DNA of 64,000 nt from Candidatus Fermentithermobacillus carboniphilus. GTDB taxonomy: Bacteria; Bacillota; Sulfobacillia; Fermentithermobacillales; Fermentithermobacillaceae. The translations under genes and the position numbers were made by a program. The notes beneath the pieces are model-generated. The model ran no database searches. It was not told the origin of the DNA and worked only from the letters and a program-made list of their open reading frames with translations. The DNA lies in the NCBI GenBank assembly GCA_018208355.1, contig CP062796.1:1768494-1832493 (forward strand), read 5' to 3'. Of the stretch, positions 37,571 to 47,583 are shown one piece after another; within the stretch, counting starts at the first letter, position 1; every line of letters begins with the position of its first letter.

Positions 37571-39028
37571 CTACTCCAGTTTGGGTGGCCTCCTGTGCTT
37601 GGTAACCTGCTCAAAAGCATACGCCAGCCGGATGAGGATGGGTTCCGAATATGCTCCCGCTGTGAAAGTGATCCCCATCGGGCGACCTGCCTGCGTGTAT
37701 CCTGCTGGAACGGTGATGGAAGGGTACCCTGCTTTCGCCGCTATAGCTGCCCCGAACACATGCGGAAATACGATTGCGTCGAGGCGATAAGTCGAAAGGA
37801 TCCGGTCAATTCCAAAAGTCCGCGACATATAGAGATCTCTGGCCCTGGCCGTGATATACTCGGGTTCCGTGAGAGTTCCGCTGGTTTTCTCAGAAGCCAC
37901 GAGGAGAGTCTGGCCGTATTTGAGCATCCTTTCAGGGTCCTTTTCGTTGAACTCTATCAGTTCCTTCAAAGAATGTATCGGGACGCTCGGGTCGAGGCGG
38001 CGTAAATACGCGTTCAAGTCGGACTTGAACTCATAGGTGAGGACGGTGATGTCTTTGGGCGCTTCTGGCATCTCAATATCAACAAGTTCAGCTCCCGCAT
38101 CTTTCAGCGCCTCCAAAGCCGCGTCCATCAAAGGTAACCTATCGTCTCCGAGCTTTTCAAAAGTGCTGCGAGGGATCCCGAGCCTGGAGCCTTTCAAACC
38201 GTCGGGATGTAGGAATTGAGTGTAGTCTCGGAAATAGCGCCCTTCCGAAGACCACGTCGCGGGGTCTCTGGCATCCACCCCCACCAGTGCGCCCAGGAGG
38301 ATCGCTGCATCGGTGACCGTCCGGGCCAGCGGGCCCGCAGTGTCCTGGCTGTGAGCGATGGGAATGATGCCGCTGCGGCTTATGAGTCCGACAGTCGGCT
38401 TAATTCCTACAATTGAGTTGGCGCTGGCCGGGTTCAGTATGGAACCGGATGTCTCAGTCCCGACCGCCAGTGTGACCAGGTTGGCGGCAACGGCAGCCGC
38501 AGAACCTGAACTTGAGCCTCCCACGTCGTGTTTCCCGGGCCCGTAGGGGTTCAGCACCTGTCCGCCGCGAGAGCTGTATCCATTTGGCATGTTGTCAGTC
38601 ATAAAGTTGGCCCATTCAGTCATGTTAGCTTTTCCGAGGATGACTGCCCCTTCCTCGCGAAGCCTGCGGGCCACGAAGGAATCTTCAGGAGCGTATGATC
38701 CTGCCAGGGCGAGGGAACCGGCGCTCGTATGCATCTTGTCGCCCGTATCGATGTTGTCCTTGAGTAGGACCGGGATTCCGTGGAGCGGTCCCCGGGGGCC
38801 CTTCCGCGCTCTTTCCCGGTCCATGGCTTCGGCTATGTGAAGAGCGTCGGGATTTATCTCAAGGACAGAGTTCAGTCTGGGACCACTCTTGTCGTACGCT
38901 GCGATTCTCTCGAGGTACCCCATAACCAGTTCAAAGGATGTCAGATCGCCGTCATCCATCATACGCTGGAGAGTTTCGACGGTCGCTTCTTCAAGGAATA
39001 TGGCCTTTCCGGTTTCGGCCTTACTCAT
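37571..39028 (-). CDS. Amidase signature family enzyme
   Basis: Ser-Ser-Lys hydrolase of 485 aa. The catalytic Lys is in VLLKDNIDTG, the glycine/serine-rich signature GGSSSGSAAA carries the cis-Ser and downstream ETSGSIL the nucleophile. The long C-terminal part ends in a conserved GYTQAGRPMGITF stretch. It resembles stand-alone amidases (GatA-like) and not the tRNA-dependent GatA subunit, because gatB and gatC are absent. Ribosome site AGGAGG precedes ATG 39028. Flanked by a nucleoside phosphorylase-like gene and sfsA on the same strand. Confidence 0.9.
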   Translation of the reverse strand: MSKAETGKAIFLEEATVETLQRMMDDGDLTSFELVMGYLERIAAYDKSGPRLNSVLEINPDALHIAEAMDRERARKGPRGPLHGIPVLLKDNIDTGDKMHTSAGSLALAGSYAPEDSFVARRLREEGAVILGKANMTEWANFMTDNMPNGYSSRGGQVLNPYGPGKHDVGGSSSGSAAAVAANLVTLAVGTETSGSILNPASANSIVGIKPTVGLISRSGIIPIAHSQDTAGPLARTVTDAAILLGALVGVDARDPATWSSEGRYFRDYTQFLHPDGLKGSRLGIPRSTFEKLGDDRLPLMDAALEALKDAGAELVDIEMPEAPKDITVLTYEFKSDLNAYLRRLDPSVPIHSLKELIEFNEKDPERMLKYGQTLLVASEKTSGTLTEPEYITARARDLYMSRTFGIDRILSTYRLDAIVFPHVFGAAIAAKAGYPSITVPAGYTQAGRPMGITFTAGAYSEPILIRLAYAFEQVTKHRRPPKLE

Positions 39029-39171
39029 ACGTGTAACCTCCTTGACGGGACTTCATAGCCTTCACAGGCGGTTCGGGCATGTGCGTCATCCTAAGGTTCG
39101 GGCGACTGGAGGGATTCACCGCCGGCAACTGTAATTCCTTCTGCAAATCCTCTAACAGTGACGCTGGCCGG

Positions 39172-40143
39172 TCACCGGAAGTTGTCCGCGAGCCTCTGTA
39201 CCATGTCCAAAAACACCAACCAGGCATTTCTCGTACTTTCGACCTCGACCCACCCGAGGTCGCCTTTGCCGGTCCTAAGATACTCGCCGTAAGCCGGATT
39301 AATGAGCTCGTTGTCGCTGATTCCCCGGATGACCACAAAAGGTTTTCCGTGCATGGAGGCCACCTGTGCTACCGCCACTCCTTCACATTCCTCGACATCT
39401 ATTCCGTATTCTTTGCGGAGCCGCTCGAGGACTCGAGGGTCTGAGTTTATCTGATCGGCGCTGCCAACGGTCGCCGCAACACATTTGGGTCTTCCGAAGG
39501 GGACAGGCCAGTCCGCCGCTCCCGGCCAATTTGCGAAGCGGCTTTCACACCTCTGGCCCGCCTGTAGGGCGGCCTCCACCAGTTCGGGAGTGGCCTCGAG
39601 GTAACGCACGCGTTTTCGGACACTGCTCTGATGATAGCCTGTCCTGGATTCGTTCAACCTGTAGTTTGTCCGGAACCTGATCGCAGGAAAGTCCAGGTTA
39701 AGGGAACCGTCGGGGAGGGTCTGAAAACTGGAATAGTAAGCCAGGGACTTTGCCACTACCACATCGCCCGGCAGGAGATGAGGGGCTACAGCTCCGGCGC
39801 AGCCCACCAGCGCGACTATGTCAGGTTCCCATTCGGCGATAAGGCGCTCGGTGGCTGCGGCGCATGCTACGAGCCCTGTTCCGCTGATCGTCACACCTAC
39901 GGTGACTGACCCCGGAATCTCGCCGTCATTGCTGATATAACCCCCAAGGCCGTAAACCGCGGATTCCTGGTCACCCGACCCGGTACCACCGGCCGCCTGT
40001 CCACATGTCTCGGCCCGTTCATGGACTTCCCAAATTCCCATTCGTCTCCTGCAAGGAAAATCGGCCATTTCGAAGAGAGTCAGGGCCTCCTCAACCATAG
40101 GCACCACGACTCCGACCCGTATTTCCAAGCTTCCTTCGCGCAT
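39172..40143 (-). CDS. Nucleoside phosphorylase / MTA-SAH nucleosidase superfamily protein
   Basis: A 323-aa protein of the PNP/UDP phosphorylase fold. Visible are VGVVVPMVEEA at the N terminus, VGCAGAVAPHLLPGDVVVA in the middle, and near the end the ECEGVAVAQVA nucleoside-binding motif (the Glu contacts ribose) and VIRGISDNE, with the catalytic Asp. It is about 90 aa longer than Escherichia coli MTA/SAH nucleosidase; part of the excess is a Gly/Ser-rich insert around residues 47-75 and a longer loop before ECEG. Probably cleaves a nucleoside; the substrate is not assignable. AAGAGGAG precedes ATG 40143. Confidence 0.8.
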   Translation of the reverse strand: MREGSLEIRVGVVVPMVEEALTLFEMADFPCRRRMGIWEVHERAETCGQAAGGTGSGDQESAVYGLGGYISNDGEIPGSVTVGVTISGTGLVACAAATERLIAEWEPDIVALVGCAGAVAPHLLPGDVVVAKSLAYYSSFQTLPDGSLNLDFPAIRFRTNYRLNESRTGYHQSSVRKRVRYLEATPELVEAALQAGQRCESRFANWPGAADWPVPFGRPKCVAATVGSADQINSDPRVLERLRKEYGIDVEECEGVAVAQVASMHGKPFVVIRGISDNELINPAYGEYLRTGKGDLGWVEVESTRNAWLVFLDMVQRLADNFR

Positions 40144-40462
40144 AACTATCCGCTCCTCTTGGGTGTTTTTGGGGTATACCCTTAGGTCAGGCCACTTTAG
40201 TTCATGGTTCTTGAGCCCGGGCCGGTGCCCTGCGCTTGATTTATCCGGTGCCCAGAACCTCGGATTTCTTCTGCCAGTAAACCTACTTCCAGATGATATC
40301 AGACGAAAGTGCCCGTTGCGAGTGCAGATTGCTTAAACCCGGCCTGCACATTGCAGCCTCGGATACCTTTTTGACAAGGAATATGTGACTATCAAGTTGA
40401 ATCTGGAAGATAGGCGATTTTGCAGCCGAACGAATTAGACTTTCATGTGCGGAGGGATGAGA
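40144..40462. other. Divergent intergenic region without a recognisable gene
   Basis: About 320 bases between the nucleosidase-like gene and the D-threonine aldolase-like gene. A TTGACA at 40371-40376 could be a -35 element, but no good -10 element lies 16-18 bases after it. A six-base inverted repeat (GTGCAG/CTGCAC) around 40322-40348 was noticed. No riboswitch or small gene was recognised. Confidence 0.5.
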
Positions 40463-41641
40463 TTGTTTTCAGAGGCAGAAATCCAAAAGACCCGAGAGAC
40501 CATCGGCAAAAGCATCTTAGAGATCGAAACTCCCGCTCTCCTCGTGGACCTTGATATCCTGAACGAAAACATCGACAAGATGAACATGTTCGTGACCCAA
40601 CACGGCGTAGGGATCAGGCCTCATGCGAAGACTCACAAGACTCCCGAGATAGCGAGACTCCAGATGGAAAGAGGAGCTTTGGGGATCACCTGCGCCAAGG
40701 TCGGCGAGGCGGAGGCCTTGGCGGAAGGTGGCATCACAGATATATTGATCGCCAACCAGGTAATCGGGACCGGGAAGATAGACCGGGTGGTGGCGCTGTC
40801 TAAAAAGATAGACGTCAAGGTAGCGGTGGATTCTGCTGGAAACCTAAAGGACATCTCGCGCCGCTCGGCTTTGGTCGGCGGGAACGTCGGTATCGTCGTT
40901 GAAGTGGAGGTCGGCAACAACAGGTCAGGGGTCCGGTCGATCGAAGAAGTTGTGGAATTGGCGAGGCTGACAGCGAATTTACCGGGTGTTTCATTCCGGG
41001 GAATCATGGGGTACGAGGGGCACTGCGTATTTGTGAAAAGCCTCGAGGACCGGACTGGTCAGGCGAATAAGGCTTACGACGTGCTGCTCTCGGCAAGAGA
41101 TGCCGTGATGAGGGCGGGATTGGCCCCCGAGATCGTCAGCACCGGAGGTACGGGAACATACCTCCTGGCAGGCCGGCGTCAAGGGATCACGGATATTCAG
41201 GCGGGATCGTACATCTTTATGGACACCCGGTACAAGGATATCGAAGGGGTCGACTTTAAACAGTCTCTCGCCGTGCTCTCAACCATAGTGAGTCACCCCG
41301 AAAAAGACCTTTACGTGTGCGATGCGGGCCTCAAGTCGATGACGGGGGAGTTCGGCCTGGTGGGAATACTTCCGTCCTACGGGTTGAGGGTCCTCTCAAT
41401 GTCTGAGGAGCATATCAGACTGGGTCCCGGCGACGCGATGGCTGAGGTTCCGCCGGGCTGGGCCGATCTGGATAATAAATATGCGAAAAGAGCAGGAGGT
41501 CCTTTGGGCGTCGGGGACAAGATCCTTCTAATACCGAGTCACTGCTGTACCACAGTGAATCTACATGAAGTGATGTACGCCGTGAAGGACGGCCTTGTGC
41601 AGGATGTCTGGAGAATAACCGGGAGAGGACGTTTCGCATAA
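40463..41641 (+). CDS. D-threonine aldolase-like PLP enzyme (alanine racemase N-terminal fold)
   Basis: Fold-type III PLP enzyme of 392 aa. The N-terminal TIM barrel carries the PLP-lysine in IRPHAKTHKTPEIA; the C-terminal metal-binding end has IPSHCCTTVNLHE, typical of D-threonine aldolase/D-serine dehydratase (DSD1) proteins, where the His and Cys bind a metal ion. The open frame starts at 40445, but GGAGGG at 40451-40456 is spaced for TTG 40463. Expected to cleave or dehydrate a D-hydroxy amino acid. Followed after 70 bases by a LarA-type gene. Confidence 0.87.
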   Translation: MFSEAEIQKTRETIGKSILEIETPALLVDLDILNENIDKMNMFVTQHGVGIRPHAKTHKTPEIARLQMERGALGITCAKVGEAEALAEGGITDILIANQVIGTGKIDRVVALSKKIDVKVAVDSAGNLKDISRRSALVGGNVGIVVEVEVGNNRSGVRSIEEVVELARLTANLPGVSFRGIMGYEGHCVFVKSLEDRTGQANKAYDVLLSARDAVMRAGLAPEIVSTGGTGTYLLAGRRQGITDIQAGSYIFMDTRYKDIEGVDFKQSLAVLSTIVSHPEKDLYVCDAGLKSMTGEFGLVGILPSYGLRVLSMSEEHIRLGPGDAMAEVPPGWADLDNKYAKRAGGPLGVGDKILLIPSHCCTTVNLHEVMYAVKDGLVQDVWRITGRGRFA

Positions 41642-41712
41642 ACCTGAGTACTACCGGTGGCTTGAGAATTGCCTGAGTAACTGCGGTGAGCAGGAGCGAG
41701 GAGAGGGGAATT

Positions 41713-42975
41713 ATGGATCGCATGCCATGTTCTGATATCGAGATGGGGTACGGGAAATCAAAGGTCAGGCTAAATATGCCGGGTAAGAACATTATCGGCA
41801 TCCTCAGACCGGTTGAACCCGAGGTTCCGGCTTCGGAAGAAGCAGAAATCGAGGGCGCCCTCGATAATCCCATCGGCTCCGGGAGACTTGAGGAAATCGT
41901 CAGGCCTGGTATGAAAGTCGTCATCATGGCGAGCGACATAACCAGGCCTTCCCCCACGAAGAAACTCCTACCTCCCCTGATTAGAAGACTTGAGAGGGCA
42001 GGAGTGAAAGACGAAGATGTAACCGTCGTCTTCGGCACGGGTATCCACAGGAACCACACTGAAGAAGAGAAACGCCTGCTAGTAGGCGCGGAAATGTACG
42101 AAAGGTTCAGGTGCGTAGATAGCACCGAGACCGGCGATTTTGTCTTTCTCGGGGAGACCTCCAGGGGAACGCCCGTGGAAGTATGCAGGCCGGTTGCGGA
42201 ATGCGACTTCTTGATTGGCACTGGTAACGTCGAATATCACTACTTTGTGGGTTACTCGGGAGGTGCCAAAGCGGTACTTCCTGGTGCATGCAGCCGCCGT
42301 ACCGTCGAGGCCAACCACTCTATGCAGCTTTTGCCGGGAGCGGAAATCGCGAGGTACGATGACAACCCGGTCCGGCAAGACATAGAAGAAGCAGGTGAAA
42401 TCATCGGGATAGATTATATCATTAATGTGGTGCTTGATGATAAGAAGCGTATTGTAAAGGCCGTGGCCGGTCACCCCAGGATCGCCCATGCGGCAGCCCG
42501 TCAGGTGGTGGACAGCATATACGGCGTCAAGATACCCGAGCGGGCCGACATCGTAATCGCTTCGGCAGGAGGTTATCCCAAGGACGTCAACCTCTATCAG
42601 GCGCAGAAAGGGCTGGATAACGCCGGAAAAGCCGTCCGGGATGGGGGGACCATCATCCTCCTGGGTGAATGTCCCGAGGGACTTGGTGAGAAGACTTTCG
42701 AGAAGTACATGACTGAGATGGATGTCGACGATATCTTGGAATCGATTAGGAGAAAGTTCGTCCTCGGTGGACACAAGGCGGCAGCCATAGCGAGAATCCT
42801 GAAGAGGGCCGACGTATTCCTGGTTTCATCCATGGATCCCGAACTGGTTCGGCGGTGCAAGCTCCGCCCATTCAGGACATTGGAAGAAGCTCTTGAAGCA
42901 GCTTTCAATAAGCACGGACCGGATGCCAGGGTACTCGTAATGCCGTATGCCGGTTCGACGGTGCCGCTCATTTGA
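41713..42975 (+). CDS. Lactate racemase LarA-family protein
   Basis: Nickel-pincer (NPN) cofactor-dependent racemase family, 420 aa. Seen: DITRPSPT, GTGIHRNHT with metal-type His, and EYHYFVGYSGGAKAVLPG, whose Lys corresponds to the residue that anchors the cofactor. The C-terminal domain contains IASAGGYPKDVNLYQAQKG, also conserved in the family. Many LarA homologues racemise other 2-hydroxy acids, so the substrate is open. larB, larC and larE for cofactor synthesis are not in the window. ATG 41713 is preceded by GAGAGGGGAA. Confidence 0.88.
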   Translation: MDRMPCSDIEMGYGKSKVRLNMPGKNIIGILRPVEPEVPASEEAEIEGALDNPIGSGRLEEIVRPGMKVVIMASDITRPSPTKKLLPPLIRRLERAGVKDEDVTVVFGTGIHRNHTEEEKRLLVGAEMYERFRCVDSTETGDFVFLGETSRGTPVEVCRPVAECDFLIGTGNVEYHYFVGYSGGAKAVLPGACSRRTVEANHSMQLLPGAEIARYDDNPVRQDIEEAGEIIGIDYIINVVLDDKKRIVKAVAGHPRIAHAAARQVVDSIYGVKIPERADIVIASAGGYPKDVNLYQAQKGLDNAGKAVRDGGTIILLGECPEGLGEKTFEKYMTEMDVDDILESIRRKFVLGGHKAAAIARILKRADVFLVSSMDPELVRRCKLRPFRTLEEALEAAFNKHGPDARVLVMPYAGSTVPLI

Positions 42976-42997
42976 GATGAGTAGAGGAGGAGTACTT

Positions 42998-43660
42998 GTG
43001 GTGGATAGGAGCACGTGGCTTAAAGAGAGGCGAAAGATGGCCGAATATAGATACGACGCTATTTTTTCCAGGGACTACGACGAGAAATATGGTCGCATAG
43101 ATCCCACTCACAGGCAATTCGTCAAGAAACTTTTGTCACTTTCGCCCGCAGGGTGCACAGTCCTCGACGCTGCCTGCGGTACCGGCAAATACTGGTCAAT
43201 GATCCGCGATGGTGGGCGATCCGTAGTTGGGACCGATCAGTCGTCTGAAATGCTTAAACTGGCGGCAAAAAAGCATCCAGGAGTCCCAACGGCGAAAATT
43301 GGTCTTCAGGAGATGACGTACACTGACGAGTTCTTTGCTATCATGTGCGTGGATGCTATGGAAAACGTGCCTCCTGAAGATTGGGCTTTGGTCCTAGGGA
43401 ATTTTGCCCGTGCGCTGAAATCTGGCGGTTACCTCTATTTTACGGTCGAAGTTGCTGAAGAATCTGAAATACAGGAGGCTTACCGGCGCGCCCGGGAGAT
43501 GGGGCTACCGGTCGTTCGCGGCGAATACGCGCATCACGGAGGCTATCACTACTATCCTCGGCCTCAGCAAGTAGAGAGGTGGGTTGCCCAGTCCGGTCTA
43601 GAGATCGTGGAGAAGTCCGTGGGTGATGGGTACTTGCACTACCTGGTGCGTAAGGACTAG
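42998..43660 (+). CDS. Class I SAM-dependent methyltransferase
   Basis: A 220-aa Rossmann-fold methyltransferase. Motif I is VLDAACGTGKYW, with VVGTDQSSEML for the acidic residue at strand 2, and FARALKSGGYLYFTVE for the post-motif. The frame is open from 42947 inside the preceding gene, but GAGGAGGA at 42984-42991 is spaced for GTG 42998. It lies 22 bases after the LarA-type gene and may be in the same transcript. Substrate unknown. Confidence 0.85.
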   Translation: MVDRSTWLKERRKMAEYRYDAIFSRDYDEKYGRIDPTHRQFVKKLLSLSPAGCTVLDAACGTGKYWSMIRDGGRSVVGTDQSSEMLKLAAKKHPGVPTAKIGLQEMTYTDEFFAIMCVDAMENVPPEDWALVLGNFARALKSGGYLYFTVEVAEESEIQEAYRRAREMGLPVVRGEYAHHGGYHYYPRPQQVERWVAQSGLEIVEKSVGDGYLHYLVRKD

Positions 43661-43722
43661 CCGGGACTTATCCCTGTTGTGTGATGCTTTCAAATCCATT
43701 GGAGAGGAGATTGGCAAAAACT

Positions 43723-44271
43723 TTAGACCAGGAACTGCCTTCCCGGGTATTTTTCGATGAATTCCTCCTTGAGCATTCCGAACACGATCAGGTCCCGGTA
43801 AGAGCCGGCGGTGTATTCGTGCTTTCTGAGGATCCCTTCCTGGACGAATCCCACCGACTTAAAGAGAGCTGTAGAAGCTTTGTTGAAGTCGTAAGCATAA
43901 CCCATGACTTTGTGCATGTTCCTTATGTGGAACAAGTACTGGAGGAAAGTGATGACCGCATCTTTCCCGTAACCCTTGCGCCGATAGGGCTTGTCAATGA
44001 GTATGCCGATTTCTCCCCGCCTTTGGTTCCAGTCTATTAGGACCAGATCGATCTTTCCGATAGGGAGTTCGGAAACCTCAATTATCATGGAAATCGTATC
44101 TTCGGGGGGATTGAGGATTCGCTTCTCAATCCGTTCTCTCATGTAAGGTATCGACCGCAGGCTTGACCAGCCAGTCAAAATGTTCTGTTCCAAATCGCTG
44201 TACCAGCGTAATATTGAATCCACATCCTTGAGGTCCAACGGCCTGAGGACGACCTTATCTCCCCTGAACAT
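43723..44271 (-). CDS. GNAT-family N-acetyltransferase (RimJ/RimL type)
   Basis: An 182-aa acetyltransferase. It starts VVLRPLDLKDVDSILRW as RimJ/L proteins do, has the acetyl-CoA pyrophosphate-binding loop PYRRKGYGKDAV and the C-terminal SVGFVQEGILRKHEYTAG segment. Targets range from ribosomal protein N termini to small molecules. Its 3' end is 62 bases from the methyltransferase stop; no terminator hairpin was seen in that gap. Confidence 0.88.
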   Translation of the reverse strand: MFRGDKVVLRPLDLKDVDSILRWYSDLEQNILTGWSSLRSIPYMRERIEKRILNPPEDTISMIIEVSELPIGKIDLVLIDWNQRRGEIGILIDKPYRRKGYGKDAVITFLQYLFHIRNMHKVMGYAYDFNKASTALFKSVGFVQEGILRKHEYTAGSYRDLIVFGMLKEEFIEKYPGRQFLV

Positions 44272-44415
44272 GGCTCTTCCCCCAATCCGCTCACACGCGC
44301 GCTGCGCTTCCGTGCTTGACCATGTTATTCTCCCTACAGGAAATTGTCCCCTTCTTGTTCACCGGAAAAGCTGCAGGCGCACATCCGGGGGCGGTCAACC
44401 TGCCCCCTAGTCAAC

Positions 44416-47256
44416 TTAAGATATCGTCTCCCGCCTCCTGCGTATAAACTTCGCTATCTCATTGCCTGTTGCGGGGATAAGTCCGTACAGGAAAGCCACA
44501 CCCCAGTCTCGGGCGCTGAGGTTGACTGTAGAGAAAACCGCGCTCAGGACGGGGACTTCGACGACCAAGAGTATAAGAGCGAAGGAGATGAGCACTCCAG
44601 CGTTCATGAAGGTATTGCGGAAAAGTCCGGTTGAGAACACTGATTTCGTTTCGGATCTAGCGGTAAAGGCTCGCAGGAGCTCGGCGAATCCCAGAGTGAC
44701 GAAAGCCAGCGTGCGCGAGTAATCCCCATCACTGCCCGCACGCATCCCATGCAGAAACACGCCGACCGTTGCTGCCCCAATCAGGAAGGCTTGAATCAGG
44801 ATGGTGCTCCACCGCCTCCCTGTAAGAAGAGGCTCACTGGGTGGCCTTGGGGGACGCTTCATGGCATCAGGTTCACCCGGCTCAAATCCGAGGGCCAGAG
44901 CAGGGAATCCGTCTGTAACCAGGTTCAGCCACAGTATCTGGACTGGCTGCAGGATGAGGGGGAGGCGCATCAACATGCTCCCTGTGACTGCCACAATCTC
45001 GCCCATGTTACACGAGAGGAGATACACGACAAACTTGGCGATGTTGGAATAAATGGTTCTCCCCTCGGCCACTGCCGTTACTATGGTGGCGAAATTATCG
45101 TCGGCAAGCACCATGTCGGCGGCTTCTTTCGCTACATCGGTCCCGGTTATTCCCATTGAAACCCCGATGTCGGCCCGCTTCAGCGCCGGGGCGTCGTTGA
45201 CCCCGTCGCCGGTCATGGCCACCACCTCGCCACGGATTTTGAAGGCGTCGACGATCTTTACCTTGTGGTCCGGCGATACCCTTCCGTAAACCCGGATTTC
45301 CTTGACCTTGCTGGCGAGCGCCTCTGTGTCAATGGAGGCTAACTCCTGCCCGGACATGCATCTATCATTCTGACCCGCGATCCCGACCATTCTGGCGATG
45401 GCGAGGGCCGTGACGGGATTATCCCCAGTAATCATTATTGGCATTATGCCGGCTTCTTTGCAACGCGCGACCGCCTCCGCGACCCCGGGACGCGGAGGAT
45501 CGATCATGCCCAGAAGCCCGGTAGGTACCAGGTCCGTTTCCAGGTCTTCCGATATCCTGTCGGGAAGGGCGCCGAGTATCCTGTACGCGACCGCGATGAC
45601 TCTCAGGCCATGTTCCGCCATGATGAGGTTGGCCCGGTTGAACGCCTGGAAGGTCTCATGATTGTAGAGGCAGCTGGCCAGTACCATTTCCGGCGCGCCT
45701 TTGACGAGGATCAGGTGTCTACCGCCAGGCAGTGAGTGGACGGTGGTCATTCTCTTTCTAACAGAGTCAAAGGGGATTTCACCGACCCTCGGGAAGCGTT
45801 TCTCGAGTTTCGATTTATTGAATCCCGCTTCAAGAGCCGCCGCCACAAGGGCTACCTCAGTTGGATCTCCGATTATGTCTTTGTGTATTGTATCTTTACT
45901 TCTGTTGTGGTACCCGTTGTTGGGTGTGGCGTTCACGGAGTTCCCGGAAACCTGGGTACCGCTATCCAGTATCACCGCATCGCTTGCGAGAGCAGCCCCG
46001 AAAAGCGTGAACGAAAGGTCCTGTTCGGCTCGAGATGGAATCGCCGGAACTGGTGGGTCCGCTGAGGACCCCATCTCTCCCGTGCCGAATGTTACCCCAG
46101 GTACCGTTAGAGGTAGAGAACCCGGAAACGGATCAGGCTCGGCAAACCCTTCTGCCTGAAACCGCCCCAAGATTTCTTCCGGGATGTTTTCCTTATAGAA
46201 AAACTTCCCGCCAGCGTAAGCGGCGACCACTGTCATCTCGTTCTGAGTGATGGTACCTGTTTTGTCGGAACATATAACAGTCGTCGACCCCAGCGTTTCA
46301 ACTGCAGGGAGTTTCTTGACTATCGCGTTCTGAGCAGCCATTTTCTTGATGCCTATTGCCAGGACCACGGTTACCACCGCCGGAAGACCTTCGGGGATGG
46401 CCGCCACCGCCAGGCTCACCGCCACAAGGAACATGTCGAGAGGTCGCTCTCCTCTGGCGATACCCAGGACGAAAATTCCGAAAGATATAGCCAATACGAT
46501 GATGCCCAGGACCTTTCCCAGGGTGGTGAGGGACTTTTGCAGCGGCGTCTTCTCGCGGACAACTGATTTCAACGCGCCCGCGATTTTCCCGACTTCGGTT
46601 CTCATGCCGGTAGCGACGACAACGCCCCGGGCGCGCCCCTGGGTGACAACGGTTCCGGCGTATGCCATGTTTCTTCGTTCTGCCAGGTCAGCCTCGACCG
46701 GCAGAACGACGGATGCATCTTTATCCACCGGTACAGACTCCCCGGTCAGAGCGGATTCATCGCATCGAAATGTATGGGTCTCGATGAGGCGGACGTCTGC
46801 CGGGATTCTGTCTCCGGCTTCGAGAAGGATGATGTCTCCCGGGACGACCTCACTGGCTGGTATGACTGCCGGCACCCCGTGTCGGAGTACCCGGGCGTTT
46901 GGGGCCGAGAGCTTCTCAAGAGACTTTAGGGCTTGTTCTGCCTTTCCTTCCTGGATGAGTCCTATTACTGCGTTGAGAAGGACGATGATACTGATAACTG
47001 CGGCGTCGAGGGTCTCTCCAAGAAGACCCGACACCAGGGCAGCTAATATGAGGATAATCACCAGGAAATCCGAAAACTGCGCCATAAATCGGCGGAGCAG
47101 GCCGGGTTCCGGAGGTCTTTCGAGGACGTTGCCCCCGTATATTTCAGCGCGTCGCTTTACTTCCGTGGACGAAAGACCTTCCCGCGCATCCGTACCCCAG
47201 CGGCTCAGAACTTCTTGTAGCGGCTCAGCGTGTTCGTTGCCACGGACTTCGGACAT
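44416..47256 (-). CDS. Calcium-type P-type ATPase (PacL/SERCA-like)
   Basis: Cation-exporting ATPase of 946 aa. The phosphorylation site is CSDKTGTIT, the actuator motif TGESVPVDK, the hinge MTGDGVNDAPALKRADIG, and the M4 ion-binding motif AAIPEGLPAVV, as in Ca2+ pumps. Ten membrane segments are predicted, with the four C-terminal ones after residue 730. The nucleotide-binding domain carries two Pro/Gly/Ser/Asn-rich stretches (about residues 370-400 and 415-445) absent from close relatives, before the conserved GDPTEVALV. A GC-rich hairpin (44387-44392 with 44402-44407) follows the stop without a T tract. Confidence 0.93.
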   Translation of the reverse strand: MSEVRGNEHAEPLQEVLSRWGTDAREGLSSTEVKRRAEIYGGNVLERPPEPGLLRRFMAQFSDFLVIILILAALVSGLLGETLDAAVISIIVLLNAVIGLIQEGKAEQALKSLEKLSAPNARVLRHGVPAVIPASEVVPGDIILLEAGDRIPADVRLIETHTFRCDESALTGESVPVDKDASVVLPVEADLAERRNMAYAGTVVTQGRARGVVVATGMRTEVGKIAGALKSVVREKTPLQKSLTTLGKVLGIIVLAISFGIFVLGIARGERPLDMFLVAVSLAVAAIPEGLPAVVTVVLAIGIKKMAAQNAIVKKLPAVETLGSTTVICSDKTGTITQNEMTVVAAYAGGKFFYKENIPEEILGRFQAEGFAEPDPFPGSLPLTVPGVTFGTGEMGSSADPPVPAIPSRAEQDLSFTLFGAALASDAVILDSGTQVSGNSVNATPNNGYHNRSKDTIHKDIIGDPTEVALVAAALEAGFNKSKLEKRFPRVGEIPFDSVRKRMTTVHSLPGGRHLILVKGAPEMVLASCLYNHETFQAFNRANLIMAEHGLRVIAVAYRILGALPDRISEDLETDLVPTGLLGMIDPPRPGVAEAVARCKEAGIMPIMITGDNPVTALAIARMVGIAGQNDRCMSGQELASIDTEALASKVKEIRVYGRVSPDHKVKIVDAFKIRGEVVAMTGDGVNDAPALKRADIGVSMGITGTDVAKEAADMVLADDNFATIVTAVAEGRTIYSNIAKFVVYLLSCNMGEIVAVTGSMLMRLPLILQPVQILWLNLVTDGFPALALGFEPGEPDAMKRPPRPPSEPLLTGRRWSTILIQAFLIGAATVGVFLHGMRAGSDGDYSRTLAFVTLGFAELLRAFTARSETKSVFSTGLFRNTFMNAGVLISFALILLVVEVPVLSAVFSTVNLSARDWGVAFLYGLIPATGNEIAKFIRRRRETIS

Positions 47257-47505
47257 CGGCCATACCTCACTTCAGTAGCATTTCGACTAAGGCTCTCCCA
47301 CATAGAAACCGGGTCAACCGGTGATCGATCAAGACATATTTACTAGACGAACTATATCTTACCGGGAGATTTCGAAAAAAACCACAAGTCTTGATATAAC
47401 CGCGGGGGTGTCACGAACCCGATTTTTCAGACCCGTTACGGATAACCAAGACTATGGCCTCCAGGTCTGTGTGCTCCCGTAGGTGCTCCAGGAATGGGGT
47501 TCATG

Positions 47506-47514
47506 TGCTATAAT
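47506..47514 (+). promoter_or_regulatory. Extended -10 promoter before the HAD fragment
   Basis: TGCTATAAT (TG at 47506-47507, TATAAT at 47509-47514) is a consensus extended -10 element about 70 bases before the HAD start codon; the -35 position (near 47486) is not conserved. The rest of 47257-47583, between the divergently placed ATPase and HAD genes, shows no other feature. Confidence 0.6.
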
Positions 47515-47583
47515 CCTGGATCGTGCAAGCGTATGGCAGTTACGAGTCCCCGGGTTTTATGAGTATCTTCTGGAGGTACGTTC

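Noticed and set aside
40371-40400. TTGACA as promoter of the D-threonine aldolase-like gene
   Set aside because: No acceptable -10 hexamer 16-18 bases downstream.
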